A stretch of 64,000 nucleotides of DNA from Cordia subcordata (lineage: Eukaryota > Streptophyta > Magnoliopsida > Boraginales > Cordiaceae). Numbering within the stretch: position 1 is the first letter of the stretch; every line of letters starts with the position of its first letter. Below the pieces are notes generated by a model. The model did not search any database and was not told the origin of the DNA. It saw only the letters and a program-made list of their open reading frames with translations. The translations under genes and the position numbers were made by a program. This document shows, one piece after another, positions 22,722 to 34,855 of the stretch. The stretch lies in NCBI GenBank assembly GCA_028554755.1, contig JAPTOF010000002.1, positions 28,019,001 to 28,083,000 on the forward strand. Direction: 5' to 3'.

Positions 22722-23610
22722 AAAAAAAAAAAAAAAAAGATAGTTTTAGGACTTAAACTTTGCAAAATATAAAATTAAGAGCCTAAATTTTAAAAATTTT
22801 AATAGAAGCACTTGAACTTATGAAAAAGTGAGATTTTACACACCATTAACTAACCGTGTTAATTTTTCGCTTACGTGGCATTTTATTTTATTTTTCCTAT
22901 CTTTGATGAATTTTCCTACATAACAGTCTAACTCCTATGTGGCGTATATACTCATAAACTTATAAATTGTAAGCTATTATGTATATTTTCACATGTATAA
23001 ATTTTGAAATTTTTTTTGTTGGATATAATAATATATATTAATCTACATTTTCTCTTTTGCTTAATATATTTTTTATATATTAAAAATTTTAAAAAATTCA
23101 ATTAATTGTGCATTTTAGATTCATAACTAATCATTTTATAATATTATTTTAGAATCATGTTACTATTAATTAATTAATTTAAATAATTAATCGTGCATTT
23201 TAAATTAATTGGTTTATTGTAAATTACTTAATTTTTTTAATATTTAAAATGTACAACTAATTTAAATTTTTATATTTTAAACTTCTATAAATTTTTTATA
23301 TTAAGCAAAAGAAAAATATGTAGATTAAATTATATATTCTCAAAGCCAAAAGAGAAGATTTTCAAAATCATATATACGTTTGTTTTTGTATATGCCACGT
23401 AGGAGTTAGATTGCCATGTAGAGAAATTCACTTAAGGTAGAATAGTAAAATAAAGTACCGTGTAAGTGAAAATTGAAACCGTTAGTTAATGGTGTGTAAA
23501 ATCTCATTTTTTTTTTTCATAAGTTGAAGCTCTTTTATTAAAATTTTTTAAATTCATGTCCTTAATTCTATATTTTGCAAAATCTAAACCCTAAAATTAC
23601 TCTTTTTAAA
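22722..23610. mobile_element. Long-TIR foldback/MULE-like element
   Basis: About 230 bp at the left (from GATAGTTTTAGGACTTAAAC, 22739) is matched in inverted orientation by the right arm ending near 23600. The match includes GAGATTTTACACACCATTAA, read inverted at about 23480-23515. The loop between the arms also contains inverted AT-rich blocks. There is no transposase frame. Ends are blurred by A/T runs, so the target duplication and exact limits are not determined. Confidence 0.7.
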
Positions 23611-26600
23611 AAAAGAGAGAGAAAGAGATTTTACGATTGGATTCTCTAATTTCTCCTTTTCTTTTCCTTTCATTTAAACTAGTTCTAGAAAATATACAAG
23701 TCAATTGAATCGTTTTCGAATTTCTAATAATTGGGGGCAAAGATCAACATCTCTGACAAATAAAACGTACCCTCTATCTTTCTATGTCTTGTGCCTAATT
23801 ACTTGTTTTAGGTAGAGGTAGAAATCATACGAGGTGTGAACGAGAGATTTGCTTAATCTGATATCACTGTTCATAACTCATAGTGCCTATTTCTTTCCAA
23901 CAAAGACCTTGGTGACAAAGAGTCATGAAATTGGTCCAGAATATATGTTCTTTCATTGTTGTAGTTTAATGTATTCTTCTTATTATGCTGATGGGTTGCT
24001 CTTTGGTTCAACATCAAATTGTTCGATTAACATTACATGTACACTGGTGGACCTCATAGCATAGAAGGCTCAATTTGACATGAGGCTGTCGACCCAAATT
24101 TGTGAGATGCCCAAAGAAGTTTTATTAGAGTCCGTTAAATTTTAGTTATTGAGTTCTAAAATTTTCATCGGCAGAGATTTAGTAGATGTTATTAATTATT
24201 TGGTTTTAGTGTCCCTAAAGAACGGTCAATTGTCAATGAAACTCTATATTGTCTTCCTATGTATCTGTCCTAACACTGTCTATGTTAAGAATTTTTATCT
24301 TGACATTATCGGTCCTAAATCCAGAAATAGAATATATCATTATGTAACTGATCAATCTTCAATGTAAACGTTGTAGGACTATTTTGATACGTTAAGATAA
24401 AACAAAAAACAAAAAACTAGATTTAACTATTTTGGTTCAAATCTATCTATTTGGCAACAGTAGGATACAGGCGTGTTTGGCCCGTTACGGCCAGTACTAA
24501 TCCTTTCAATGTATTGTGGGTTGGGTGGATGGGGATATTTCCCAACGTTATATTAAAAAAAAAAAACTTTAACTAGATTTATATAACCAATTTCACAGAG
24601 AGAAATGAAAACAAAATTGAGCTCAATTAAGTCATTATTCATATCTTTGCGCGAAAGCAGTCAAAGTATTAAATCATTAATGCGATGGATTATTACCTCG
24701 CAATTAAATTAGCCAGTGTGATGCGTTAAAGAAGATTAATATAGCAGGGTCAGACATTATATTAAAGGGCCCTTGAGTGTCATTTTTCAATGGTGACTGG
24801 CCTACCAGCATGGATGGCCGCCCATCTTAATATATATTTTTTTGGTGATGGTGATGCCGCATGGCAAAATGTCTCCATTAAAGGATTCTTTCTTCCTCCA
24901 AAGGTAGCAGAGACAGCAAGCAACGAATACGCGTGACTGACGGCATCTGCTTGTCGTTGAGGCCACAAGAAGCACCAACACCCCCCCCCCCCCACAAAAT
25001 ATGTCTTCGTGCTCCAGATTCCCTTTGTTTTTATACTTTTGAAATTTAGAATTTATGGAACCTTTTACAAATTCAAACACAGAGTGCATTGAATCCACCC
25101 CTCAGATCTCTATTCATTAATAGTAAATTTGACTTGTTAGTGCCCCAAATTATAACGATAAAATATGTGGAACTAGCCAGGTATTTTCCCCTATTCTTAT
25201 TCTTAGATATATTTAGATATAGCTTTTGTAGATTTTTTAGGTCGATCTACTATTAAGATCACATGCAAGTGATCCCTTAGTAAAGTGTGTATTGACGATA
25301 AGCAAGGGTAAAAACTTTAGTTTCTAGAAAACTTTTGGTACGAGAGGGTCTCCACCATCATTTTCTTTGTCATCTATATTTAAAGAGGTCTCGGGAGCCA
25401 TTTAATTTCAATCTTCTACCTTAAATTCTCTCCCTTAAGTCTAGCAAACAAATTACTAATTTCTCTCCTCACATGAAGCTTACCTTATTTAGCCTTTGAA
25501 GCTCAACTTATGAGGGTATTTTGTTTCTGGCCGATATACAACTTTTACCATAATACAATTCGACTAATGTCAATTGGATCCATTAATTTTTAAGCCAACT
25601 CCACATGTATGTACTACCAACTTTTATCTCATTAACACGCACTTTTTCCATCTTGAATACTTGATAATGGTCTAGGAGTTTCTCGCCCATGGCTATATAA
25701 GGAAGTTATGAAAAAATAAGACTATTTTACATTGCTTACTGAAGCTTGAGCCTTTTTAGTTTGTCTGCTGAGATTTTACATGGTGATCATCGTCACCTTA
25801 TCTTGATTCACGAGTGGTTAATACAATTTCTCTTCAAATATTTGTAGAACTTTGTGGTAGTGACTGGTGAGTTTCATGCATTGCAAAAGACTAAAGTAAC
25901 TCAACGCAACTTCAATCAATCATGTTTAAATTAGTCATGGCATTCATAAGTCGTGAATAGATGTCTTTTCGACATGGAGACAGTTGTGACTTGCGACCTA
26001 AAGGAGAGGAACAATATGCGGAAATAGTTATCCAACTGATGCAGCAAATAGTGACCCAACGAATGTCTACATTGCTACATCCAATGAATTAAGATGATTA
26101 TTATGGAAAAAGATTATGGACCCTCATCATTAGAAAGATCATTGAAGGTTGAGAATCAATTAGTTAAGGGAAAAAGACGTTAATATCTGCACCTTAGCAA
26201 TTTTTTTTTCCTTTTTGGGAAAAAGACGTTTTAGTCCTTGAGTTGTAGGATAACATTCGAACAAGTCTGTCAATTCTGAAAAATAACAATTTTAGTCCCT
26301 GATACGAGTTTTAGGATAACATTCAAACAGGTCCGTCAATTTTGAAAAATACCAATTTTAGTCCTTGACTGGCGCGTACAACGTACATACAACGGTGATC
26401 GGAAGGAAAATGGATGGTGGCAATGGTGTCGAGGGAGGGAAAATAGGGGGTTGGTGTGGGTGACAAAGAGTCAAGGGGTTATGGGTGGTGCAAGGAGGTT
26501 GTGGCTGGAGAGAGGGGCTGTTTCCCCCCCACCCCCCTTTTTTTCCCTTGAGCAATTAGAGAGGCAAAATATCTGGAATATCTCAATGTCATTAGGGGAA

Positions 26601-28470
26601 AAAGATCAAAGAACATACTCTGGGGCTCTCATTGCAAACAATTGACTATCACAGGGTTTATTCGTGAGTGAAAATCCATTCGCCTTATAAAGAAGCCAAA
26701 AGTTGTTGGGTTTTCTCGTGGGCTTACGTTAGAATGGGCGGCTAGGTTTGATCGGGCTCTCATATTGTTAGATGGAGCTCATTCGCAAACCCACCAATCA
26801 CCCAATAAGAACTAAAACAACACCACATATTCAGTTTTGGGAAATAAAATGTCAATAAATTTGGGTGAGGCATCACCATTTTAATACTACAATACAATGT
26901 TTTTGTAATATGGTTGTTGGACCTGATAATATGTGTACCCACACACACACACACACACATATATATATACTCACATTGTTGGGATAAAGAATAAACCATT
27001 GCTTACTACGTTTGCATAAAAAAGGAAGAAATAACATTCCTCTCTTTGTACCAACTCGAAAAGAAGAAATGATTGGGATAGCTAGTATTATCCCACGTCA
27101 CTTATTACAATTATTTAGATATCCACGAAAGATCCTAAGACTATATATATTCGTTCCCAAGGAACAACGGAGAAAGTTTTTCTTTTTCCGCTTTAAGCAA
27201 AACCATGTCTGTAAATATTTAATTTCTTCCAAGAAAATTCTAAACATTGATAAACACAACTAATAAATTTAAAAGATATAATTTTTTCTGCTAGCAGGAT
27301 AATATGTTTTAGTAGCATTTTGCTAGGTGAGGCGACCAAGAAATTGCTTATATGTCAACCATTCAGTTCTAAGTGCAACTTTTTCCTTGTTAAATCTCGA
27401 CGTTATATAATTCTTGTTTGCAAATGAATACTAAAAGTATTGTACAAGTATACAGTATACTAATTTTACTGCACAAGTATGTAGTATACTAATTTTACTG
27501 TACAAGTATAGTAATTTTCTCATGTAATTAGCGGACCCTAACTATCATTGACGTGCATATAATAGATCAAACAAATAGCAAGACAAAAGGACTGATACTA
27601 GAATGTGAAATTTTGAAGAGGGAAGGAGAGATATTAAATAGCTAAAATCTGTGGACTCTTTTTCTTAAAGAGAAATCTTAAAAAAAAAGGCGCTTTTAAG
27701 TCTTTTTTGGCATGCGTTTTCAGAACAAGTGCAATAGCGATAAAAATTGCTTTTGCTTTTCTCTTTTTTTTTTTTTTTTTTTGGGGATCAGTAAGGGTTG
27801 CTTAATTGATCAGGTTAACTAATGAAACCTTTCCGTCACTACCATCTATCAAAGATACGTATTTCACTTGGCTTTTGCGCCGGTCCAAAGCAATTTTATA
27901 GTCTGTTACTGTGCTTATAAGCCAATTTTGACACCTTCGGTAATCAATAAAAAGTAGACTATGGTGATATTAGCAGTCCCCGTGTTCAAAGTATTATTTT
28001 TGTTGAAAGTGTAACTCTCCAATTTACTTACTTTTCTAAGAAGCTCAAAAACAGCTTCCCTTTAAGCAATACCAAGACTTTGGACAAGATATTTCCTTCA
28101 CTAAACAAGGTTGGCATTCAGTTAAGAAGCATTAAATAACTTACAAAATCCGAAAAACCCTCGCCATCTTCACAAATACTCAGCAAACGCCATATCCAAA
28201 ATCCGAGAACTAATAGAAGATAAGTTGAACAAGGAGAAAAGGTCAAAGTCAAATTAAGAAGAAAATGAAAGATGATTATCACATGTTATACCGGTGAACT
28301 TTAGTCAATGTTGTGTTACCGGAATGTCGCCCAAAAAAAAAAAAAAAAGATTGTGTTAGCGGATAGCCGGATATTAGAGGTTTTGGTATTGGAATTAAGT
28401 TGGATGTGCGTATTTTAAGTTGGAAAAGTCTCTTTACAGGGTGTTATATAATTCTTGTTTGCATGTGAGA
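23611..28470. other. Long intergenic stretch without a recognisable gene
   Basis: Small frames at 23849-24064, 24149-24367 and 27012-27263 have no known motif. The DNA at 23800-24400 is slightly less AT-rich and could be a degraded transcript. At 24978-24993 is a poly-C run; (AC)n(AT)n lies at 26939-26969. A partial duplication (GGATAACATTCRAACA...GTCCGTCAATT) lies at 26220-26370, next to a GGTGG-rich block (26400-26520) like that inside the 1155-3035 element. Confidence 0.4.
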
Positions 28471-28473
28471 GGG

Positions 28474-29931
28474 TGTCGTAACATTAAGAGGATATTTGGC
28501 CAGAGGTGGCAAAATAGATTGAGACCCACGAGTTGACCTGACTAACCTGCAAAAAAAGAGGGTTAGAGTTGAGAGTTCAATGACCCGCCAGACAAATGGA
28601 TCAACCCAACCCAACCTACCAAATAGACGAGTTGGGTTGGGTTAACCTGCGAGTGACCCGCGACCGTATCAAAATGACTCATTTAACCCATCAACTCACC
28701 AAAACGACCTATGAACTTGCCTAACTCACCAAAATGACCCGCAAAACTGTTTAACTCGGCCAAACGACTCGTAAAACATGCCTAACCCACCAAAGCGACC
28801 CATTTAACCCGCCAAAATAACTTGCCTAACCCACCAATCCACTAGGGTCGGTTTAGGGTTTTAATATCCTTAACCCGCTAGATAAACGAGTCGACCCAAC
28901 CCGACCAGCCTAACCCGCCATAATCGGGTCGGGTTGACTCGATGGTACCTGTTTGCTAGCCCTATGTTTGGCTTTGCTTATAAAGAAGTCCCACATTGGA
29001 AAATCTCAAGATTCAAGATCACCGTATAAGGTCCTGATTAGTCCTTGTATTGACCAATTGGTTTTTAGGATGAGACCCTAAGATTCTTCACATGGCATCA
29101 AATCTAGACTTGTGGTCCAGTTCTTGCGCTGCGCATATATCCATGTGTGGCCCATTAAGCTTGTTCATTGTGCACATCCGTTCACTTGGGTCGTGGTGGT
29201 CCATACCCAAAAGCCCAATTCTTGCGCCGTGCATATGTCCACGTAAGACCCCGGGTCATAATGGTCCATACCCTATTATGGGCCAAACGACAATCCAAGC
29301 CTCATTCTGGGTCATGGTGACTCATCAAGCTATTTCAGGTCACATAACCATCCAAGTCTAGTTTTCAATTATCGTTTATCAAATGGTGCAGACACTATTC
29401 CGGGTCACACATGAGAAGGGACAGTTCTTGCACTGTGCATATGTCCATGTGTGACTCGTCAAGTTCATTCATTGTGCATATCTGTTCACCCGGGTCGTGG
29501 TAGTCCATACCCTATTCCGAGCCACACGACAATCCAAGTTTTATTCCGGCTCATGGTGACTCATCAAGCTATTTCAGGTCACACGGCCATCAAAGTCCAG
29601 TTTCCAGTTACCGTCTATCAAATGGTGCAGGTACTATTCCATGTCACACGTGAGGGAGATGTTACAACATATATAAAGAAATCCCACATTGAAAATGGTG
29701 CAGGCATTATTCCGGGTCACACGAGAGAGAGGTGTTGCAACATATATAAAGAAGTCCCACATCAAAAAATGGTGCAGACATTATTCTAGGTCACACGTGA
29801 GGGGGTGTTATAACATATATAAAGAAGTACTATATTAGAAAATCTCAAGATTCAATATTACTATATAAAGTTTTAGGCCACTTCTCTTATTGACCAATTG
29901 GTTTTGAAGATAGAACCCTAGGATTCTTAAC
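28474..29931 (+). mobile_element. TRIM-like LTR retroelement with a nested hAT MITE
   Basis: A short LTR-like sequence occurs at 28979-29092 (TATAAAGAAGTCCCACATTGG...CCAATTGG...GATTCTTCACA) and again at 29816-29931 (TGTTATAACATATATAAAGA...GATTCTTAAC). Right after the left copy is TGGCATCAAATC (29093-29104), close to the initiator-Met tRNA primer site TGGTATCAGAGC. The internal part is only about 720 bp and encodes no gag or pol; it is built of imperfect direct repeats (GGTCATGGTGACTCATCAAG twice about 240 bp apart, and a TGTTRYAACATATATAAAG unit at 29660, 29733 and 29816). This fits a terminal-repeat retroelement in miniature. The left LTR start is obscured by the hAT insertion at 28501. Confidence 0.6.
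28501..28964. mobile_element. hAT-type MITE 3 (464 bp)
   Basis: Starts CAGAGGTGGCAAAAT and its other end read inverted is TAGGGCTAGCAAACA (10 of 15 positions the same). Flanking octamers are TATTTGGC (28493-28500) and TGTTTGGC (28965-28972), an 8-bp TSD with one mismatch. The body is packed with AACCCRCC/GGGTTGGGTT-type repeats, the usual subterminal pattern for this kind of plant hAT MITE. No coding capacity. Confidence 0.82.
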
Positions 29932-31297
29932 TTTTAAGTTGAAATAAGGAATTGCTTTTCTTATTTTTTCCTCAATTCATTCTTGGAATTGGCTTTTTAA
30001 CTTTAAATCTCATACCAAACTAAGAAAAAGGAAAAACAAGTTGGAATGGCTATTCCTTTCTAAGTTATTATATTATACCGAGCATAGCATAAAGGCTTAA
30101 ACCGTATGATCTAGCTATTAACTAGATGTTTAATATGACCTACAGTTTTGCCCTATTTGGAAATGCCAAAAAATAGTCTTTCAATTAACTTTTAGTGTTT
30201 TGACAAACACTCATTGTACAAGTCATTGTTGTTTGAAATAGTGTTTCAAGTAACTTTTCTAGAAACTTTTAGTATGTTAACTAGTTTTTTCTAGACGCTA
30301 AAAGTTTTAATGTTTTGCAAGAAGCTTTTAATGTTTAATTCTTTTCATTTTTGCAATTCTAACCTTTTTTTATTTTTTTTGAAAATCTAGTGTCTATTAA
30401 ATCACTTTCTACATCCTTAGCATTTCTTTGACAAATATAAATAAAAAATAACACAAGAATTAATTTCAAGTTCTATCCTTATCAAAATATATTAAAAACA
30501 TAAAAATTTTGTTACTTCATTTATTATTTTATTTGACAAAATAAATTTTGATCTATTAAAAATATTTTTATAATATTGATATAAACGCTTTATGAAAAAT
30601 TAAACTTATTATGTTTTAATAATAAAATATTATTATAAAACATATATCTAATTATAAAATAAAGTATTTTATTCTAATAATAGTAATAATTACTATAATT
30701 ATTATAACAATAATAACGCAATATCAATGTTCTTTTCATTATTTTACTTGTATTAGCTAATCTAATGATTAATTTTATCTAACACATTTTGTTCAATTAT
30801 CTATTTAAACAACCACCGAATAATACTTAAAATATAATAATTGTTAATTACTGAAAAAGTTATCAACTATTCTAACCACTGATTGCCCGGAAAAAGGCCT
30901 TTGTATATCACTGCTGAACTTGTTCATGTCATCAATATTATTAGTTCTTCTTATGTACATGTAGTTATTAATTCTTATACATGTGCCAGTGATACATATG
31001 ATGCGCTTCAACGAGTAGAAGAAATCTTACATGAAAACAGATTTTTTGGGTAAATTTTCACGACATTTTATAAGTCATTTGCTTAGCTATGCCCAATCAA
31101 TCTTCGTGGACCGAAAGTTTTAGATACAAGCATTGGTAAATATACTAGCATTTCTCTTCCGATATTCCCAAGTATTTCATATCGGTTTTTTTCTCTTCTT
31201 TTCTTGTTTAAGGAAAGTCAAACACTAATAATTCAATACTTGTAGGGTTGTTAATGGGGCGAGATTGGCATACCCCTACCCTACACTTAGTGGAAAA
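29932..31297. other. AT-rich spacer left of the MULE
   Basis: No gene seen. 30440-30880 is extremely AT-rich. The last 60 bp (from AGGGTTGTTAATGGGGCGAG at 31243) look like the beginning of another, GC-richer repeat into which the MULE may have inserted. Confidence 0.4.
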
Positions 31298-31380
31298 ATT
31301 TTTATTTTTAACCCTATTTTTTAATTTGCTTCAAAAAATAACCCAATTTTGAGGGGAGTTGCAAAAGTAGACTTTTCGAA
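31298..31380 (+). repeat. MULE left terminal inverted repeat
   Basis: 83 bp, starting ATTTTTATTTTTAACC and ending ACTTTTCGAA. About 90% identical to the inverted right end at 39580-39662. Confidence 0.92.
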
Positions 31381-31413
31381 CTTATGAAGTTCGAAAACAA
31401 AGTTACAAAGTTT

Positions 31414-31905
31414 GACTATGTCAAGGAAAATAAAAACGACATTATAATATGAGATATCGAACTAGAGAAGTTCGACTAATGAATTCGAAATTCAGAAGCT
31501 CGGACTCGAACTTTTGAAGTTCGACTGTGGACAAAGTTCGACTATGTCAAGGAAAATAAAAACGACATTATAATATGAGATATCGAACTAGAGAAGTTCG
31601 ACTAATGAATTCGAAATTCAGAAGCTCGGACTCGAACTTTTGAAGTTCGACTGTGGACAAAGTTCGACTATGTCAAGGAAAATAAAAACGACATTATAAT
31701 ATGAGATATCGAACTAGAGAAGTTCGACTAATGAATTCGAAATTCAGAAGCTCGGACTCGAACTTTTGAAGTTCGACTGTGGACAAAGTTCGACTATGTC
31801 AAGGAAAATAAAAACGACATTATAATATGAGATATCGAACTAGAGAAGTTTGACTAATGAATTTGAACTAGAGAAGTTTGACTAATGAATTCGACTGTGG
31901 ATTTG
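31414..31905. repeat. Three 126-bp tandem repeats plus partial copy
   Basis: GACTATGTCAAGGAAAATAA starts at 31414, 31540, 31666 and 31792, a constant 126-bp period. The three full units (31414-31791) look identical by eye, which points to recent expansion. The fourth is truncated and diverged (AGTTTGACTAATGAATTT). Each unit contains one copy of the palindrome CTCGAACTTTTGAAGTTCGA. Confidence 0.95.
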
Positions 31906-31925
31906 GGAAACCGCAGAAGGAAGCT

Positions 31926-32382
31926 GGCCGTTTTCGAAATTTGAAAGTTCAAATGCGCGCGTCTCGGAGTAACTGTCGCTGCACGTAACAGACAGGGCAT
32001 TAAAGCAGAATCTCGAAACTCGATGTCGAATTTCTGAAATTCGAAATACATAAAATCGAACTTCAAAAGTTCGAATACCATATACTCGAACTTCAGAAGT
32101 TCGAAAACTAGCTTTTCTTCCTTGATGTCGAACTTCTGAAGTTCGACTCCTCGGCCCTTTTTGAAATTTGAAAGTTCGAATGCACGCGTCTCGGAGTAAC
32201 TATCCCTGCACGTAACAGACAGGGCATTAAAGCAGAATCTCGAAACTCGATGTCGAATTTCTGAAATTCGAAATACATAAAATCGAACTTCAGAAGTTTG
32301 ATAACCCTGTATACTCGAACTTCAGAAGCTCAAAATCTAGCTTTTGTTCCTCGATGTCGAACTTCTGAAGTTCGACTCCTCT
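31926..32382. repeat. Tandem duplication of about 227 bp near PMD promoter
   Basis: GTCTCGGAGTAACT occurs at 31961 and 32188. The units begin at 31926 and 32153 and end in the same GTCGAACTTCTGAAGTTCGA block. Each holds several palindromes plus a shared GCACGTAACAGACAGGGCAT. The second unit runs directly into the PMD TATA-like box. Confidence 0.92.
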
Positions 32383-32384
32383 AG

Positions 32385-32392
32385 TATTTAAA
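32385..32392 (+). promoter_or_regulatory. TATA-like box of the PMD gene
   Basis: TATTTAAA followed by a pyrimidine-rich leader (CTCCTCTTCCATCC...CTCTCTCC). It lies immediately inside the last subterminal palindrome, so the palindrome array forms the upstream promoter region of this gene. Confidence 0.5.
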
Positions 32393-32538
32393 CCCCCCGG
32401 CCCAAATCCTCCTCTTCCATCCGAAATTTCATCTCTTTTGCTCTCTCCAGTGCTCTCTGATCCCTCTCTCATTTTTCTCCCACCCAACTCGAAAATTTAG
32501 TACAAATTTTCCACATCCTAGGATTTTGCCTAAATCTT

Positions 32539-33700
32539 GTAAGTTTTCTCTTTTTTTTTTTGGTACCAAATTTATATGTTTTAATGTGTTTGTTTGTTTA
32601 ATTTATATGATGTTAAATTTTGAAATTATATGTTAATTACATGTTGCCTACGTTTAATTTGAAAATTAGATTATTGTTTAGTTTAGTAGAATATTAATCA
32701 TATTGGTTTATTTTATATGTTAATTATATGTTGCTTAATAAGTTAAATTTTAAAATTAGACTATTGTTTAGTTTAGTGGAATATTAATTTTGTTGGTTTA
32801 ATTTATATGTTAATTATATGTTGATTTATTTTTGGAATATTAATCATTTTATGATGATGGGATGTATTAATCATTGTGTATATAATTTGTGTGCATATAA
32901 TCAGTATGCATATAATTAGTGTGAATTTATAATTATTCAATTAATCATATGGAGTTTTAGGGTTTTAGTGGCGTTTAAGGGTTTTAGTGGAATTTTAGGA
33001 TTAATTATGTTAATTATTAGTCAATTTAAGATGACGTTATGTATTAATTAAGTATTAAAGTTGTAGTTCTAAAGTATTTAATATGATTTTTATAAATTTT
33101 AAATAATATAAAATTTAAGAAATGAGAAAATTAAAGTTATAGGGCATATAGTAAATCGAAGTTAGGGTTTTAGTGGAGTTTTAGGATTAATTATGTTCAT
33201 TATTAGTAATTTTAAGATGAAGTGATATATTTGTTCAATATTAAAGTTGTAGTTCTAAAGTAATTAGTAATAAATTTTTTGACGTTTAGATAATGTTAAG
33301 CAGTATTAATTTTATTTGTTGTGCAACTTTAATTTAAAAATTAGATTATTGTTTATTTTGGTGGAATATTATTCGTGTTGGTTTATTTTATATGTTAATT
33401 ATATGTTGCTTAATACATTAAATTTCAAAATTAGACTATTGTTTATTTTAGTGGAATATTAATCATTTTGGTTTATTTTATATGTTAATTATATGTTGAT
33501 TTATTATTTGGAATATTAATATTTTTATGATGATGGGATGTATTAATCACTGTAATTTTAATTAGTATGAATATAGAAAAATTAAAATATTATGAATTTT
33601 ACAAAGTTAGCAAAATTAGTTAACTATTAAAGTTGCAGTTCTAAACTAATTAGTAATAATTAGTACTTTTACATTTTTTTTATTTACTTAATGCTCGTAG
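32539..33700 (+). other. Probable 5'-leader intron of the PMD gene
   Basis: Donor CTT|GTAAGTTTT at 32539 and acceptor ATGCTCGTAG ending at 33700, five bases before the ATG. The 1.16-kb interior is very AT-rich with internal duplications (TATGTTAATTATATGTTG occurs several times). Inferred from splice motifs and the CT-rich leader before it. Confidence 0.5.
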
Positions 33701-34759
33701 GATCTATGGCTCATAGACCAGCTCCTAGCGATAGTTCAGTGTTATGCTATTACTATGACCACCGAGTGAATTATTTGTCATCACCCTATCAGTTAGAGGA
33801 ACACAAGATTTATAGGAGTGATAGAGAGTTATTCCTATGAACGGAGCATCCTGCTGTGCAGACGGCTTTATTGAGAGTCGAATTTTTTGGATGTTATGAG
33901 GTGCGCTTCCATTAGGTTGACAATCCTCTTATTACTGCCTTGATTGAGAGGTGGCGACCAGAGACGCATACATTTCATTTGCCTGTAGGCGAGGCCACGA
34001 TCACACTCCAGGATGTCGCTGTATATTGGGGATTACCGATTGTTGGTCAGGTTGTCCCGGTGCTCGACGATACTAGTCGAACTCCGGAAGAGTGGCGGAC
34101 ACGTATCCATCAGTATATGGGGGTATATGTATCTTTGGACAAAATTAGTGGAAATTCGATTAACATACCGCATCTGAGGGAATTATACGTAGCCCAAGGC
34201 ACTCCGGAGAATCCTCAGGTGGAGAAAGCAGAACGGCGAGCCCGTTTGTGGATTTTTTTTGTTATTTGGCACCTATATGTTCACTGATACGACAGGAAAT
34301 AAATTATTGTTACATTGGTTAGACTTTTTGATTGACTTTGATCATATCAGTGAATATAATTGGGGGGCAGCATGCTTAGCGCATCTGTATAGATGGCTTT
34401 ATAAGGCTTGTTGCCGTGATTGTAGAGGTATGTGCGAGGTCGTCATGCTCATTCAAGTAGCACACTTAATCATCTCATTGTTGTTAATGATATTTGAAGA
34501 AGTATTATTGCTTATAATATAATTATCTTGTACAATGCAGTTTTTTTCTTGGGACAGACTCACGGCTTTTAGGCCAACACTGTGTGAGCAGACGGATAGG
34601 CACCATCAGAGGGATGGGCATGCTGTTCACCCTGATTTCCCGTTGCCAGGCCCACCACGAGACTACATGTTCTTTGCGAGGAAGGATCTGAAGTGGGTTG
34701 CGGGCCGGGTTGGTTTGAACGAGGCGCGGGACATGATTGACCATTTGCAGCCCGGCGAG

Positions 34760-34855
34760 GTTTGAAAAAATTTACATCTCACATTTATTACTCTCCCTTG
34801 TTAATTTACGTTGTATGTTTTATAAACTAATATGCCGTTATTGTTGTGTTCCTAG
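34760..34855 (+). other. PMD gene intron 3
   Basis: GAG|GTTTGA donor at 34760 and TTCCTAG acceptor ending at 34855. Joining gives the continuous reading PGE-FIWQPFEHAMG in phase 0. Confidence 0.7.

Noticed and set aside
29092..29789. Plus-strand frames of 89 and 112 codons as genes
   Set aside because: They are the internal direct repeats of the TRIM-like element, and the repeated peptide follows the DNA repeats.
31370..32380. Heat-shock elements: the palindromes contain GAA and TTC triplets in alternation
   Set aside because: Heat-shock elements need inverted nGAAn units every 5 bp. Here GAA-n-TTC-n-GAA-n-TTC has a 4-bp step, so the spacing is wrong.
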